Position numbers and translations under genes: made by a program. From Isoetes taiwanensis (taxonomy: Eukaryota; Streptophyta; Lycopodiopsida; Isoetales; Isoetaceae): a stretch of DNA of 64,000 bases. Each line of letters begins with the position of its first letter. Position 1 is the stretch's first letter. Of this stretch, positions 51,715 through 62,917 are shown piece after piece. The stretch spans positions 33,435,123-33,499,122 of the forward strand of contig JAJEKV010000002.1 of the NCBI GenBank assembly GCA_021234155.1, given 5' to 3'. The notes beneath the pieces are model-generated. The model had not been told where the DNA came from. It did not search any database and was given only the letters and a program-made list of their open reading frames with translations.

Positions 51715-54330
51715 GGTTCCTACTCCTCACATGCCTCAGCTGCGATTGGATTATGAACATGCAGGGGCTTATGCCCAGATGCTTATAGATGACCTGGCAG
51801 AAATTTTGCAATATCCTACACTAGAGCAACAGACAGGACGGCTGACTGATGTGCTTAGGATTGCGGCAGAGAGGTGCTTTGGGATAAGCCGCCCGCGACG
51901 GACCTCCAGGAACACAACCTTCCCACGTAATCAATGGTTTGATGCAGAGTGCAAGGAACACAAATGCTGGCTCCGCCAAGTCACAAACCCTGCTTTACGC
52001 CCACATGCAGTCAGACAGTACCGCATCCATTGCAGCGCATCAAAGGGAAATGTTTTACCTCCTGGAACGTCATCCCAGGACCTTCGGGCGAAGGGTTCTT
52101 AGAAAGCCAAGACAGCCCACGGGGAATATCACTCCCGGCGGTGGAGACAATACTTTGCAAATGCGACTATACGACCCTCGGGGTGCACATGCGGCATTAC
52201 CCTTGCAAGAAGGCCCGGTCTTTGGAAATCACAGATTCGGACGTGGAACAAGGCTTGCGGCGTCTTGCCAATGGGAAAGCCCCGGACTTGGATGGCATGC
52301 GGCGAAATTGCTTAAGTGGGCAGGGCGTCCATAATACCAAGGCTGACCGCCTTGTTCAACAAGGCATTACAGAAGGTTTCCCGCCGCAGTGGACCAATAG
52401 CGAGTTGTTCCCATATATAAGGCGGGGACCCACAATCGCCCGACCAATTATCGAACAATCATGGTCAGGCCGGTGTTTGCAAAATTGCTTGCCGGATTCT
52501 CGAAAGAATTGACCGGCCGGGCAGAGGCGCAAAGAGGTGCGGGCCCTCACTCGAGGCGGGATTTAGACCCCGACACTCAACCATTGACCACATCTTCACG
52601 CTAACTAACTCGATTGAAGACAAAGGAACCGCCGATCTATATTCTTGCTTTGTGGATTTTGGCGGCTACGTTTGACACCGCGGCCTCGAAAAACTATGGG
52701 CAAGACCGCAACAAATGGGGGTTCCTCGTGTAGATTTGCGAATGCAATTAATACAAAGCTATAATGAAAGATGCTCGGGTCGGTTGCAGCGGCATACAAG
52801 CCAACCATTTGATAGCGTGACGGGGTTCGACAAGGATGCCCTCGCTCCCAACATTGTTTGGGCTTTACATTGATCAATTGGAGAGCCGGGTTGGCGATAA
52901 TGGGGGCGATGGAGCTCACCTTCTCTATCGATCATCGACAAGCTTAATATATGCCGATGATGTGGACATCCTAGCTTACACACCAGCAGACATGCAACGA
53001 CATCTCGATGCCCCGGACACATTCTACCAAGCGACTGATATGCGCGTCAACTTGGCCAAGACTAAGGTGGTTTTCATATCATCTTCACGCCACCGAGGGT
53101 CCCTCCTTCGATTCCGAGGCCAAAATGTGGAAGTTGCATCCACATACAAATATTTGGGAGTGGAGTTTCCTTCTACTATGCACTTGGGACACATCCATAC
53201 CATTTCACGAGTGACTAAGAAGTGGAAGGCACTATATGCAATGCAAAACAATAGTCATAGAGCGGAATTGTATGATTGGGCCCATCACCACTGCTTCAAG
53301 GTCTTAGTGGAGCCTGTCCTTTTATACGGGGTGGAAGTATGGGGCCCAGTAGTATCACTTGCTACTTGGAATGACTTGGAGCAAGTCCAGAAAGGCTTCT
53401 TAGTACGAGCACTAGGGGTGAAGTCCACAGTCCCATATCAAATTCTACTGCAGGAGACAGGATTCTTGCCTCTTCAGAGGGCGGCCCTTGATCGCCACAT
53501 TGTCTATTTTCAGAAGGTGGGCAATATGGACGATGCTCGTCTCCCTAAACTAGCTTATATCATGGCAATGGAGCCGCATCGCCTCAAGGCCTGCTGGAGG
53601 GAAAAGAGAGCTCAATGGTTGGCTAGATGGAATGTGCAGGAGCGGTGTATACATGTGCAAACAGAGGCAGATCGCCATAGCTTGAGGCAATATCTTGACG
53701 ATTGCTTCCTCAGCAAGCTTTGGGATGCCAATGCCCTTGAACAGGTCAAGACAGCACACTACCAGCGCCACATAAATCCCACATTGGAACGAGGCCCGCA
53801 ATGCTACCTGCGTACCCACTTGCCCATGAAAAGGCATAGACTCATTGCCTCCATTCGCACAGGGGCACATCATCTTCGAATTGAGACAGGCAGATGGATT
53901 GGTGAGCCACGCCAGGACAGGCTCTGTCAATGCTGCCAAATGGGAGTCATTGAGGATGAATCTCATACCCTTCAAAGTTGCCCAAAGATATGCTCAAATT
54001 CGGACCGCGATATCTTTGAGTTGGTCGGGCCCGGCCAGCCGTTACATGTGACATTGAGCACAAAGATTCGATGCGGGTCGGGATCATATCTTCAGGAGGT
54101 TATGGACATGCGAGATCAGCTATGTCCTCGGGCACACACTTGACATGTATATAAACATTGATGTATACTTGTACAGTTTGACAGCATTCTTATTACTGCC
54201 ACGGTTTTTCCCTCGAAAACCCTTCGGGGCGGGGGTTTTTTAACCCGGACAGTAATAAGTTTGCTGCGCTCCTTATGGGTCCCATAGGCCGATTGGCCTC
54301 AGTGGACGATAAAAAATCATTCTCATTCTC
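51715..54330 (+). mobile_element. 5'-truncated LINE with reverse transcriptase, (TCATTC)-type tail
   Basis: It starts inside the linker after the missing endonuclease (NQWFDAECKEHKCWLRQ). A broken RT region follows (VEQGLRRLANGKAPDLDGM). Then comes a 435-codon open stretch (52836-54143) with TSLIYADDVDILAY (catalytic YADD near 52950), a thumb region KTKVVFISSS and KYLGVEF, and a Cys-His end LCQCCQMGVIEDESHTLQSC. At least two frameshifts lie between 52080 and 52836. The 3' UTR ends ...GTGGACGATAAAAAATCATT plus CTCATTCTC at about 54330. A 150-base copy of the same 3' UTR lies at 41.7 kb. RT and endonuclease would drive copying by target-primed reverse transcription; this copy cannot. Confidence 0.85.
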
Positions 54331-54569
54331 ACTAATTGCACCTTCTATAGCATGCGAATATTATCACATCCTATGAGAACAAAATTACCACTGCATGATT
54401 TGAGATTATAATATATTATCTTCCTTTTCAATGTCTAAACTATTGCTACAGGCATTGAAAATGGTCATGAGAATATTTACATTTGGTTTTACACCAGGGA
54501 GTGCATCTCATCATAGAGTTCTAGTGTTTTTACATCATCTCCAGCTTTTACATAACTTGCAATAATTGC
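54331..54569. other. Spacer between LINE and Ty3/gypsy remnant
   Basis: Nothing recognised. Confidence 0.3.
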
Positions 54570-54868
54570 ATTCCATGCTTATAGGTTGGAGTTACCTTCG
54601 CACTTGAGAGTACATAACGTCTTCCACGTGAGTAACTTGAGAAAGTATGTTTTTGATCCTTTCCATATGTTGGGGGACGATGATTTAGTAAGCAGGGAGA
54701 ACTTTTTGTACCCCAACCAGAGGGTATTTTGCGAGAAGAGACTCGTCACTTAAGGAGGCGAACAATACATAGATTTTTGGTTCAATGGGGGGGTTGTCTT
54801 GAGGAAGATGCCACCTGGGAAGACACCAATTGGATTCTTCACGAGTTTCCAGAGATGCGCCCATGAGG
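54570..54868 (+). pseudogene. Ty3/gypsy polyprotein C terminus with chromodomain, frameshifted
   Basis: YRLELPSHLRVHNVFHVSNL then RKYVFDPFHM is the conserved region after integrase in Ty3/gypsy chromoviruses. One frame change later, GELFVPQPEGIL, RRTIHRFLVQWGG and CLEEDATWEDTNWI form the chromodomain core (VQW-G-x-x-x-E-x-ATWE) before a stop (ATGCGCCCATGA). Chromodomains guide integration toward histone marks. The rest of the element is missing, so this is a remnant. Confidence 0.8.
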
Positions 54869-54885
54869 ACATCGATTGAATTTTT

Positions 54886-55230
54886 GGAGGAGAGACTGTA
54901 ACGGACCTAGGATTTGTTGTGAGTATGTTATGGAATTTATATTATTAAGGGATGCAAGGAAATAACAAAATTAAACTATCATACATGCAGAGTTTATACG
55001 TTGTATATGCAGAGATTATACAGACAAATATACTAGTGGTTAATAATAAATACAATGAATATCTTGGTGCATGTGTGGTGGAGCTTTTTGGAAGGAGACA
55101 GATTGTGGATGGATTGCTGAAGGAGCCAGTGTGTGCAGTGATCTGGGAGCGTTGCTGGAGTTGTAGAAGGAGCAAACAAAATTTCCAGGTGGGGATCAAG
55201 TCTTACACCTGGGGTTTTCTAGTGTAGTAT
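54886..55230 (+). mobile_element. Presumed 3' LTR of the Ty3/gypsy remnant
   Basis: A polypurine-like TTGGAGGAGAGAC is followed by TGTAACGGACCTAGG, a typical LTR start just after the chromodomain stop. The right border is not defined and 55230 is an estimate. No 5' partner is present. Confidence 0.4.
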
Positions 55231-55233
55231 AGA

Positions 55234-55313
55234 TCTATACTATTCTATTAAACAGATCTATTCTATTCTATTCTATTCTATTCTATTCTATTCTATTCTA
55301 TTCTATTCTATTG
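55234..55313. repeat. (TATTC)n microsatellite
   Basis: About a dozen TATTC units run from 55254 to 55313. The same pentamer tails the LINE end at 41.8 kb, so this could be the tail of a very short insertion. Confidence 0.8.
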
Positions 55314-55319
55314 TTTCCT

Positions 55320-56066
55320 ATTAAAATTGAAAGTAAGGATAAGAAAAGAATAGTTAAGAATGAGCTAGGCTAGGGGAATTAAGCGAGAAATACAAGGTAG
55401 AGTGCTATGAGCGAGAAAAAATTGGTACCAGAAGGCATGATACTAGTTAGTCAAGCTATAGAATAAACCGTTATTAAGGCCATAAAAATAATTGGATAAA
55501 CTTATTTTATTTAGTTGAATAATGGGAGATGATAATGAATGTTTTTATTTTAAATTCAATGATGATGGTGCATATTGCATTATGGTGGTCATAATAATCA
55601 TATGAATCGTGGTTGGACTTTCCTTGTTGCATGAGATGTGTACTACAGAATTTCCTTGATGTTGAACTTGTTAAGGCATGTGTTATGATGATAATGAATT
55701 ATAAATGAGTATAATTCTTTGATATAGACCTCTGGGGCCGGAGTTTAGGTGCGATGGTCTAGTTGGTATATGGTACAACTAGATAGAAAAAATAAATAAC
55801 AAAAATTTAAGTTGCAAATTATTTCTAGCATTATATGGATGCCCTTAGGCGCTTGTGCATCTTGTAGTTGCGTAATTAAGATGCTTACAATGACTTTGAA
55901 ATATTTTTTAAACACGTGGGCACTCTTCTATAAAATGAAAGGTCGAGAAGCTAAGTCAAGCCAACCTGTGTGCTATTCTATTCAATTTAAAGCTACATGT
56001 GTGTGGTAGTGTAGTTCAATTGAAACTCTAATGCAAGATAAAGTCAATCTATCTTGTATTGTCCCA
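55320..56066. other. No gene; upstream region of the GDSL gene
   Basis: AT-rich with no supported frame. Confidence 0.4.
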
Positions 56067-56068
56067 TC

Positions 56069-56077
56069 TATATAAAT
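56069..56077 (+). promoter_or_regulatory. TATA box of the GDSL esterase gene
   Basis: TATATAAAT lies 47 bases before the ATG at 56124, giving a predicted transcription start near 56100 and a short leader. Confidence 0.6.
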
Positions 56078-56123
56078 CACAATCTCAACATTTTTCATAC
56101 TACTTCAATTTTATATCCATCTA

Positions 56124-57576
56124 ATGGCAAATTTTCAAGGCTCAAAGCTCATAATTTGTGTAACTATTTTTGCATTAAACGTTACATTGGCCATGACTGA
56201 ACAAACAGTGCCTGCTCTCTTCCTATTTGGTGATTCACTGCTTGATGCAGGAACTAACAATTATGTGCCCAATTCCACAGTATTGGCAAATTTTGCACCA
56301 TATGGCGAGACATATTTTCACAGGCCTACAGGACGCTTCACCAATGGACGAACTGTGGGGGATTTTATAGGTTCCAAAATATTTTCAGTTTAGTTGTATC
56401 ATAATTATTTCAACGAGGCATTGCTGATATTTTTTTTGTTTCAGCCCAAGCTCTGAACCTTCCATTGATTAAGCCATACCTAGAGCCCGGAGCTAATCAC
56501 AAACAGGGTGCAAATTTTGCTTCTGCCGGAAGTGGCCTGCTAGATTCAACTTCATATGGCAAAGTAGGTTGCCTCTTTTATTTCCTGTGTTTTTTTGTTA
56601 GAAAGTTCTCCATGTTTTAAGAAGTTGATTTTTATTGCAGGGAGTGATACCTATGAAGCAACAAATCAGCCAGTTCCAACAACTGATTGCACAAATAAAT
56701 TCTGAGATCTCTCGTGCGAATTATATTTCGAACTCCATCTTCCTAATATCTACAGGAAGCAATGACATGGGCGATTATCTCGAGAATTCGACAATGCAAC
56801 AAACTCTAACAGTATCAAAATTCATCAAATCGCTCATGGAAGCATACGAAGAATCAATACTGGTATATATTAATTAATATATTGCAGATATTTCCATGAT
56901 ATTTTTCATCTGGAGTTGACATATTCAATTGACGTCATTTGACAGGCTCTTTATAAGGCTGGTGCCAAGAAAATTATAGTGGTGGAATCAAGTGTAATAG
57001 GATGCAGCCCTAGTGCCAGACTCTCAGCCTCTAGACTAAATCAAACGGGATGTTTGAATGCAGGAAACCAACTGGCTCTAGTTTTTAATGCAGCTCTAGG
57101 CAATCTGGTCACAAATCTTACTGCAACACTTCAAGATGCAAAGATCTTACATGCCAAGACCTATCAGCCCTTCACAGACCTTATCTACCATGGCGAGCAA
57201 TATGGTATGTTTGTACATAATAACATGACCATTAAGTTATATATTATCATTGAATGTCATGCTAAAGTAATACATGTCTGTAGGATTTGAGAGCACCATA
57301 AATGCTTGTTGTGGAGCGGGTTCATTTCATGCAGCCATCAAATGTGGTAAAGTCAACTCGACCACTTGCGAGTTTCCTTCTCAATCCTTGTTCTGGGATC
57401 ATAAGCATCCTACAGAGGGTGTAAATCGTCTCATCTCCAAAATGTTCTGGCGTGGCAACACTTCATTTATTGAACCTTTCAACATCCATACCTTGGCCTT
57501 CAGTACTTCCTATATGGAACCTGTCAACATCCACCTTCAACTCGTCACAAGTATATCTGCCAGTAATCCATTATGA
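56124..57576 (+). CDS. GDSL esterase/lipase, five exons, 379 aa
   Basis: Exons 56124-56370, 56445-56563, 56641-56862, 56946-57204 and 57284-57576 join with GT-AG borders and consistent phases to 1140 bases. The protein has a signal peptide (about residues 1-24), block I FLFGDSLLDAGTNNY with nucleophile S38, block II GANFASAGSGLL with G111, block III STGSNDMG with N163, and block V D321-x-x-H324 in FWDHKHPTE. These are all four SGNH catalytic/oxyanion residues. Length and intron pattern fit plant GDSL lipases, which are secreted and act on lipid, cutin or acetylated substrates. The substrate cannot be told from sequence. No break is seen. The start is chosen by the signal peptide and the TATA box 47 bases upstream. 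Confidence 0.95.
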
Positions 57577-57740
57577 AGAACAAATCAGTAATGTCCCCGA
57601 AGTATATTGAGCACAACTTGACCAATTACTAAGGCCAATGTGAGTAGATGCAAAGACATTATAGGGTCATATTCCTTTTTGTCTACTTTTCAACACACCC
57701 AATGCAAGAATGAGACTAGGAAAAGAATGAGACCACCTAC

Positions 57741-58023
57741 CTTTCTTTGCCTTTTCAGCTGCTTGTTTTTCTTTTCTCCCTTCTTCCCTATGTGATCCAC
57801 ACTTTTAAACTACAAACCGCAAGAGCCATGTTTCAGACTGTACATAACTAACAATCTAATTAGAAGGCACTCTACTTACATTTCCAGGAATTCGACCTTC
57901 CGCAATCAAGGATTCCCTATACAACTTATATGTTTGCTTGGCTTTGATTTTTTTGATAGTGGTTGCAGAAGGATAGGTGCAACGAAAGAATTGACTTTTA
58001 AAGTGACACTTCTTCCAAGCCAT
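57741..58023 (-). pseudogene. Two N-terminal exons of a lysine-rich protein
   Basis: Exon 58023-57880 starts ATG: MAWKKCHFKSQFFRCTYPSA then TTIKKIKAKQTYKLYRESL and IAEGRIPGN (48 codons, phase 0). It is followed by GTAAGT. Exon 57809-57741 continues with FKSVDHIGKKGEKKNKQLK (23 codons) and ends before GTAGGT. Both have canonical borders and no stops. Further exons would have to lie toward 57576, where the convergent GDSL gene ends, and none were found. It is a truncated gene or a captured fragment. I do not recognise the family. Confidence 0.45.
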
Positions 58024-58412
58024 TTTTTTTGCTGCTGCAAATGGATTTTAAAAAAAAAATAAAAGTACTATTGTGTTCATTGCCTTTCAAAGAAGCAAGT
58101 TCCAGAAAAAAAATTTACTTTTATCACTCTCTTAATCGTAATTTGGCCACTCGTAAACTATAGGTGGGCACCCTCCCTTACTTCCTTGTATAGTGTTATT
58201 ATACATGCATATTTTTTTATAGCACAATTGCAAAATTTAGAAAGTGCAATTTAGGCATTTGCAACATGTAGAAGGTGGTAAATGAAACAATTATATGTTG
58301 AATTCTTTCCTTTCGTTCTTTTTGTATGATCACAAACTTGGATCACATAAGGTTGCGACTTGCATCTTAGTTGAACCTCCAAAATTTGTCGAATCTTGCC
58401 ACAATTTCTATT
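58024..58412. other. No gene seen
   Basis: AT-rich with homopolymer A and T runs. Confidence 0.35.
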
Positions 58413-58527
58413 TTGTAGGGGAATGGCCGTCGCTGCCATTGCGGAAGACCCGTTCTCAACGGCCGTCGCTGCCATTGCGGAAGACCCGTTCTCAACTGCT
58501 GCTCGAAAAAGCCATTCCCCTATACAA
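58413..58527. mobile_element. Small inverted-repeat element with an internal 36-bp tandem duplication
   Basis: TTGTAGGGGAATGGC (58413-58427) and GCCATTCCCCTATACAA (58511-58527) are inverted copies, with two extra bases in the right arm. Between them GGCCGTCGCTGCCATTGCGG plus AAGACCCGTTCTCAAC occurs twice in tandem. This GC-rich 115-bp unit in AT-rich DNA looks like a MITE or foldback element. Confidence 0.65.
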
Positions 58528-59417
58528 ATTGCTACCTGGGATTGCACCACACCTCTAAAATATCACCCTAACCACTTTGACCTACATACCCTTAAAGAGT
58601 TCTTTCAAGGCTTATTATGTTCTAGTAGGATGTTGCCAATTTGTAAGACGTTACCAAATATGATGAAACTCCAAAAGGACCGAAAATCAGAAGAAAAATA
58701 TTTAAAAGCCAAGCCACTTTATTGTGATGTATACTTCCACATGAAATACCATAGGCATAAATATGCATGTTTTAAAAAATACATTGTGGTTTTTATTGTT
58801 CCATTTAAGATTTAACGTTTCACCGAGAACATGAAATATAGTCTATATTATATACAGCTGGTGCTCCAGAACCCATCATCAGTCATACACTCAAAATTAT
58901 ACATCAACTTCATGTACGAAACTTGCAATCAAGCAACCTGTTTTAACAACCTTCTTCCTCTCCTATACTTTTCAATAGAAAACCTAAGGATGCCACAGCC
59001 CTGTTTGACACCACGATATAAGAGAAGGTGGAGTCGTCCCCAGAAAAGATCCTGTATTTAGAGAATGCTTGTATACAATTTTCCAAAAGGACTGCACTGC
59101 AAAATCTTGAAGAATATGGATAATGCCATTGTTCCCCATAAGACACATCCTTATTGCAACACCAGAACCTATTGGCATTGGGCTATTGTGAAAAGCATAG
59201 AAAGTACCATCTTACAACCTTGCAAACTAAAAAGAGTAGTACCGTAACTTCCTGCGTGCTACAACACAAATGCAGAGAAGGGAAGTGAACCTTAAGCTAC
59301 TAAAATATCTTACAATAATACCTAGCTCAACCAAACAGCCCAATCAATCTGATGGATCACTGGCAACCTATATGCGGTCACCCTTTCCATGAGATATCAT
59401 TTTGAAATCGAATATAA
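58528..59417. other. No gene; 3' flank and UTR of the ARL8 gene
   Basis: The ARL8 3' UTR on the minus strand probably occupies the right part. No other frame is supported. Confidence 0.4.
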
Positions 59418-60857
59418 TCAACTCTTTGTTTTAGAGTGCTTCACAAGCCAGTCAATGACAGCATCAATGTTCGTGGAATTTTTGCAAGATATCATATGGC
59501 AGCAAACCTCCCTATCACTGATGCGGAGAAGGCCCCTGGAACATATACAATATCATCTTTTGGTTAGACCAATGTCAGACAAAGTCATAAAAAAGCAGCC
59601 ACATGCCACACAGATTTAACTCACATCTGATCAGTTATTGCCTGCTTTGAAAGTGAACCTGGCTTGTCAATCTTATTACCCAAAACAAGAAGCGGAATGC
59701 CAGACAAAGAAGGCTTGCTTAAGAGGTCATGAAGCTCGTTTTTTGATATTGGCAAGTTATCTCTGTCAGATGCATCAACCACATACCTGAAAATAAGAGG
59801 AAAATGCTGTAATATTTGTTCTTTTGGTTCATTCCACCTAACAAATATGATGATACAGGTTAGCATCCTACACAATAGCAGATACTCCACGACAGTAACG
59901 CTCCCACATACTCCGAAAGCGTGGCTGGCCTCCTAAGTCCCATAATTTAATTGTGACATTACCTTTTGAAACTTTTCGCATGTTAAAACCAACCTGCACT
60001 CTCATCAGAACAAAATATTATAAAGAGAGACAACGTAAATAAATAACAGAGCTCAGCTATAACATCACACTTACTGTGGGTATCATATCTTCACTAAAGC
60101 CGCCAGTCTGTCCAAAGAGAATGCAAGTTGATAGTCATGAATAGCAATATAAAACTAGAAGGATTAAACAATTTCCATAAATGAGCTTATCATACCGCAA
60201 CCACATTAACGAGTGAAGTCTTTCCGGCATTCTGTAGACCTATTAAAGATAGCTCCATTTCTTGTTTGAAAAAGAGGCTGCAATATCAAGACTATCCAAA
60301 TCAGCCATCATCATAGATTATAATTGACAATTCGTGTCTTAATAACAATACTCATGTATCCACCCATAACCATCAGAATGGACAGGCTCCTTAAAAAGTA
60401 TGTGAACAATACCTTGATTGTCCTACTATAAATACACATACTGGCAAGTTAGCATTTTCTGAAGTTGTTCCTGAAACTACAAATTTTAGGATCCCCAAAG
60501 TAATAAGTAGCAACTTTTGGCATTACAGCCATGGATGGTGATTGGCATGGAGGTATTAGATTGCAAGACGTTTGCTGCTAAGTAAGGGGCAATACAATGT
60601 CAGGCATGGGAACATAACATTGCAAGACGGTGCTGCTAAGTAGAAGACAATACAATCTCAGGCATCGGACGCAGCACATTGCCAGACGTTGCTGCTAATT
60701 AAGAACCAATACAATCTCAGGATTAGATATTCATATTCTCATCTCAGTTCGCTAAACACAATTCTTATACCCTACAGTTAAATAACTGGCTTATCCATTG
60801 AATTTAAGTTGGTACTCACCTGCGAAGCCAATTGAGAAACGTCTCCCAGATTCCCAT
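59418..60857 (-). CDS. ARL8: ARL8-type small GTPase, six exons, 184 aa
   Basis: Minus-strand exons 60857-60820, 60277-60196, 60107-60075, 59993-59872, 59786-59625 and 59535-59418 join in phase to 185 codons including TGA. The protein begins [20 protein letters not shown]. It has the P-loop GLQNAGKT (26-33), switch I region ending PT (effector threonine at 51), [16 protein letters not shown] (switch II), NKID and the SCKNS guanine-binding motif, and it ends [10 protein letters not shown]. Length and wording match the plant ARL8 family of Arf-like GTPases on endolysosomal or vacuolar membranes. Every splice site is canonical and no residue is missing. The 5' UTR lies between 60858 and about 61180. 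Confidence 0.96.
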
Positions 60858-62457
60858 TGTTTTCCAATTCAGAATGTTTCCTGGAGTGGATTTTTCCGCA
60901 TATCAATGAGGGCCCAACCAATGACGGTAACCAAGCTTAGAACATATCCCAGAAACTTGTTTCCCAACACGAAAATCCTGCCCAGATCCTCAAAAGACAA
61001 GCAAACGCAAAAGACCCCAATACAGCGGCTAAGCAAGGCTCTGAAGATAGGGAAGCATCGCACTAAAATTATTGAAATAGGCTTCGTCGAGGAAAAAGGG
61101 ACTAAATTAACTTAAAAAGGAAGTACACGAGCGAGCAAAAAGGGTGGATCTAACTGGATCGATGGCAATCGAATGGCCGGATTTAGAAGCAGGGTGAAGA
61201 AAAGGCGTGAAGAGCAACGCTGCCGGCGCAAAAGGCCGTCCGGCAGTATCGCATTACAGCTGAGCTGGCACCCACGTGGCTGCAGCTACTTTTCAGTCTG
61301 ACGAGTGGCAGATTTCAACCTTTACGAATATCAATGGGCACCACAATCTTGTTGGAAACCAATACTTATCCTCCATGGGAGACCACATACCTAGTGTCTT
61401 ATCTAATGACTTATGGGAGATCTAGGGTCCCCTATTTACAATCACCATGTAGTTGCTAGACGCTGCATTCCATGGGGTTCGTGATTGCACCGTTGGTAGC
61501 CGCCAGATCAAGGCTGACTGATTAGCTAGAACTGCAGGCATAGTCAATTTCTCATGATATCCCTACTCCTTGCTAAGCATCACCATAATCAGGTGAAAGA
61601 ATGTGTGGAATCGCATCCAAATTGGATGTTACTTGTTTATTGTGCAGTTATCCGCGATTTTTTTTGTTCGATCAATCCGAAAATGCCTCAACCTCAGTTT
61701 TCTAATTGAAGAGTGAGTTGGAATGAGCAAAGGAGAATTGATTGATATGAAAAAATGGAATTTATTATAAGGATTAGAGAAATCACTTCAGAGGAATTTT
61801 ATACAAGAGCATTTTTGTTGAATCCCCAACATGATGGACACGCCCACGTGAATGGCTCGAGAGATGGGTCCTATCCTCTCATATAAAGTGTGATTGCACT
61901 CCAATTCAATTAGTATACGCAATTGGTGTGCATGGAAAGGTCCCTCTTTGGGCTAGGAAATATATATTGATAATATCGCATGTCATTGTGTTATAGGTAT
62001 AGGCCTCAAGTCGCACTTAACACCTAAAGGACATCAATAAAGACAGAGTTACCACCAAGTTACTACATGGTGGTCTTGGATCTTGGATAGCACTGCTGGC
62101 ACACATTTGCTTAAGGCCGGAGGGATCCACATTTGATGGCGTGTAACCATGAGAGCTAACAAGAAGGGAGTTTTTAGGGCCATTTTGCGTATGTATATTT
62201 GGGGGTTTGTGTATGTATATTTGCGTATGCAAGTTTCATCCAAGGAGGAGTCGATTTGCCTTTTGAAAGTGCGCATACAAAAAGGACTTTTTGTCCCCCT
62301 TCAGACGTAGATGACATACCTCTTTATGTATAAGTGCATCCCATGGTCTTAAGGGCAGTATGCTAGTTGCAGTGCCACTTAATAGATAGATTAATGAGGC
62401 CCTTGATTTGATCATTGTAATTTAGGGGTTCACGTTTTTTTTGCAGCAAGAATAGGA
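60858..62457. other. ARL8 5' UTR and promoter, then spacer without a gene
   Basis: A GC-rich block near 61200-61280 (CGCTGCCGGCGCAAAAGGCC) is the likely ARL8 core promoter region. From 61290 to 62457 nothing coding was seen. Confidence 0.45.
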
Positions 62458-62465
62458 GATGAACG

Positions 62466-62900
62466 TTGGGCGCTTCGTTTGGCGCCTCGAACTCCGTGCG
62501 AAACCCAGACTCGATGGATGAGGCCTTCTTGGAGGCTGTTCTCCAGGGTCTGGGCTTCCCGGATATCCCATCTGACTTCGATGTGACAGTTGCAGCATTG
62601 GATAGCTTAATCACACAATCATACAATTCTAGAACTAGAATTGGATTTAGTAGATCAAATTTGAGCAGTCATTATCTTAGTATTCTGTGCTTTGATAGAG
62701 TAGGTTCTTTAAGAGTCTCGGCCCATAACTCGGGCTACCTTGCGTTAGGAAGATTTTCACGAAACCTCTTTCAAATCTCGGTACTGGAAAGATTTGGGAT
62801 TGAACCTATCCTTCACTGGACAGATTTCTTCGACCTCCGGCCAGCCTGGTTCTTCACTGATTTACAGATCTTAGTGTGGAGATTTGCGGGGGAAAACTAA
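62466..62900 (+). CDS. Reading frame of unknown family
   Basis: The frame may start at an in-frame ATG near 62514 (MDEAFLEAVLQGLGFPDIPS, then DFDVTVAALDSL). It is preceded by an acceptor-like TTTTTTTTGCAG at 62447. The end (ILHWTDFFDLRPAWFFTDLQ) looks less natural, so the exon may stop earlier, for instance near 62630. It lies 140 bases before the long right-edge frame and could be a 5' part of the same gene or element. Confidence 0.35.
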   Translation: MGASFGASNSVRNPDSMDEAFLEAVLQGLGFPDIPSDFDVTVAALDSLITQSYNSRTRIGFSRSNLSSHYLSILCFDRVGSLRVSAHNSGYLALGRFSRNLFQISVLERFGIEPILHWTDFFDLRPAWFFTDLQILVWRFAGEN

Positions 62901-62917
62901 GAATGGCAAGCAGAACT

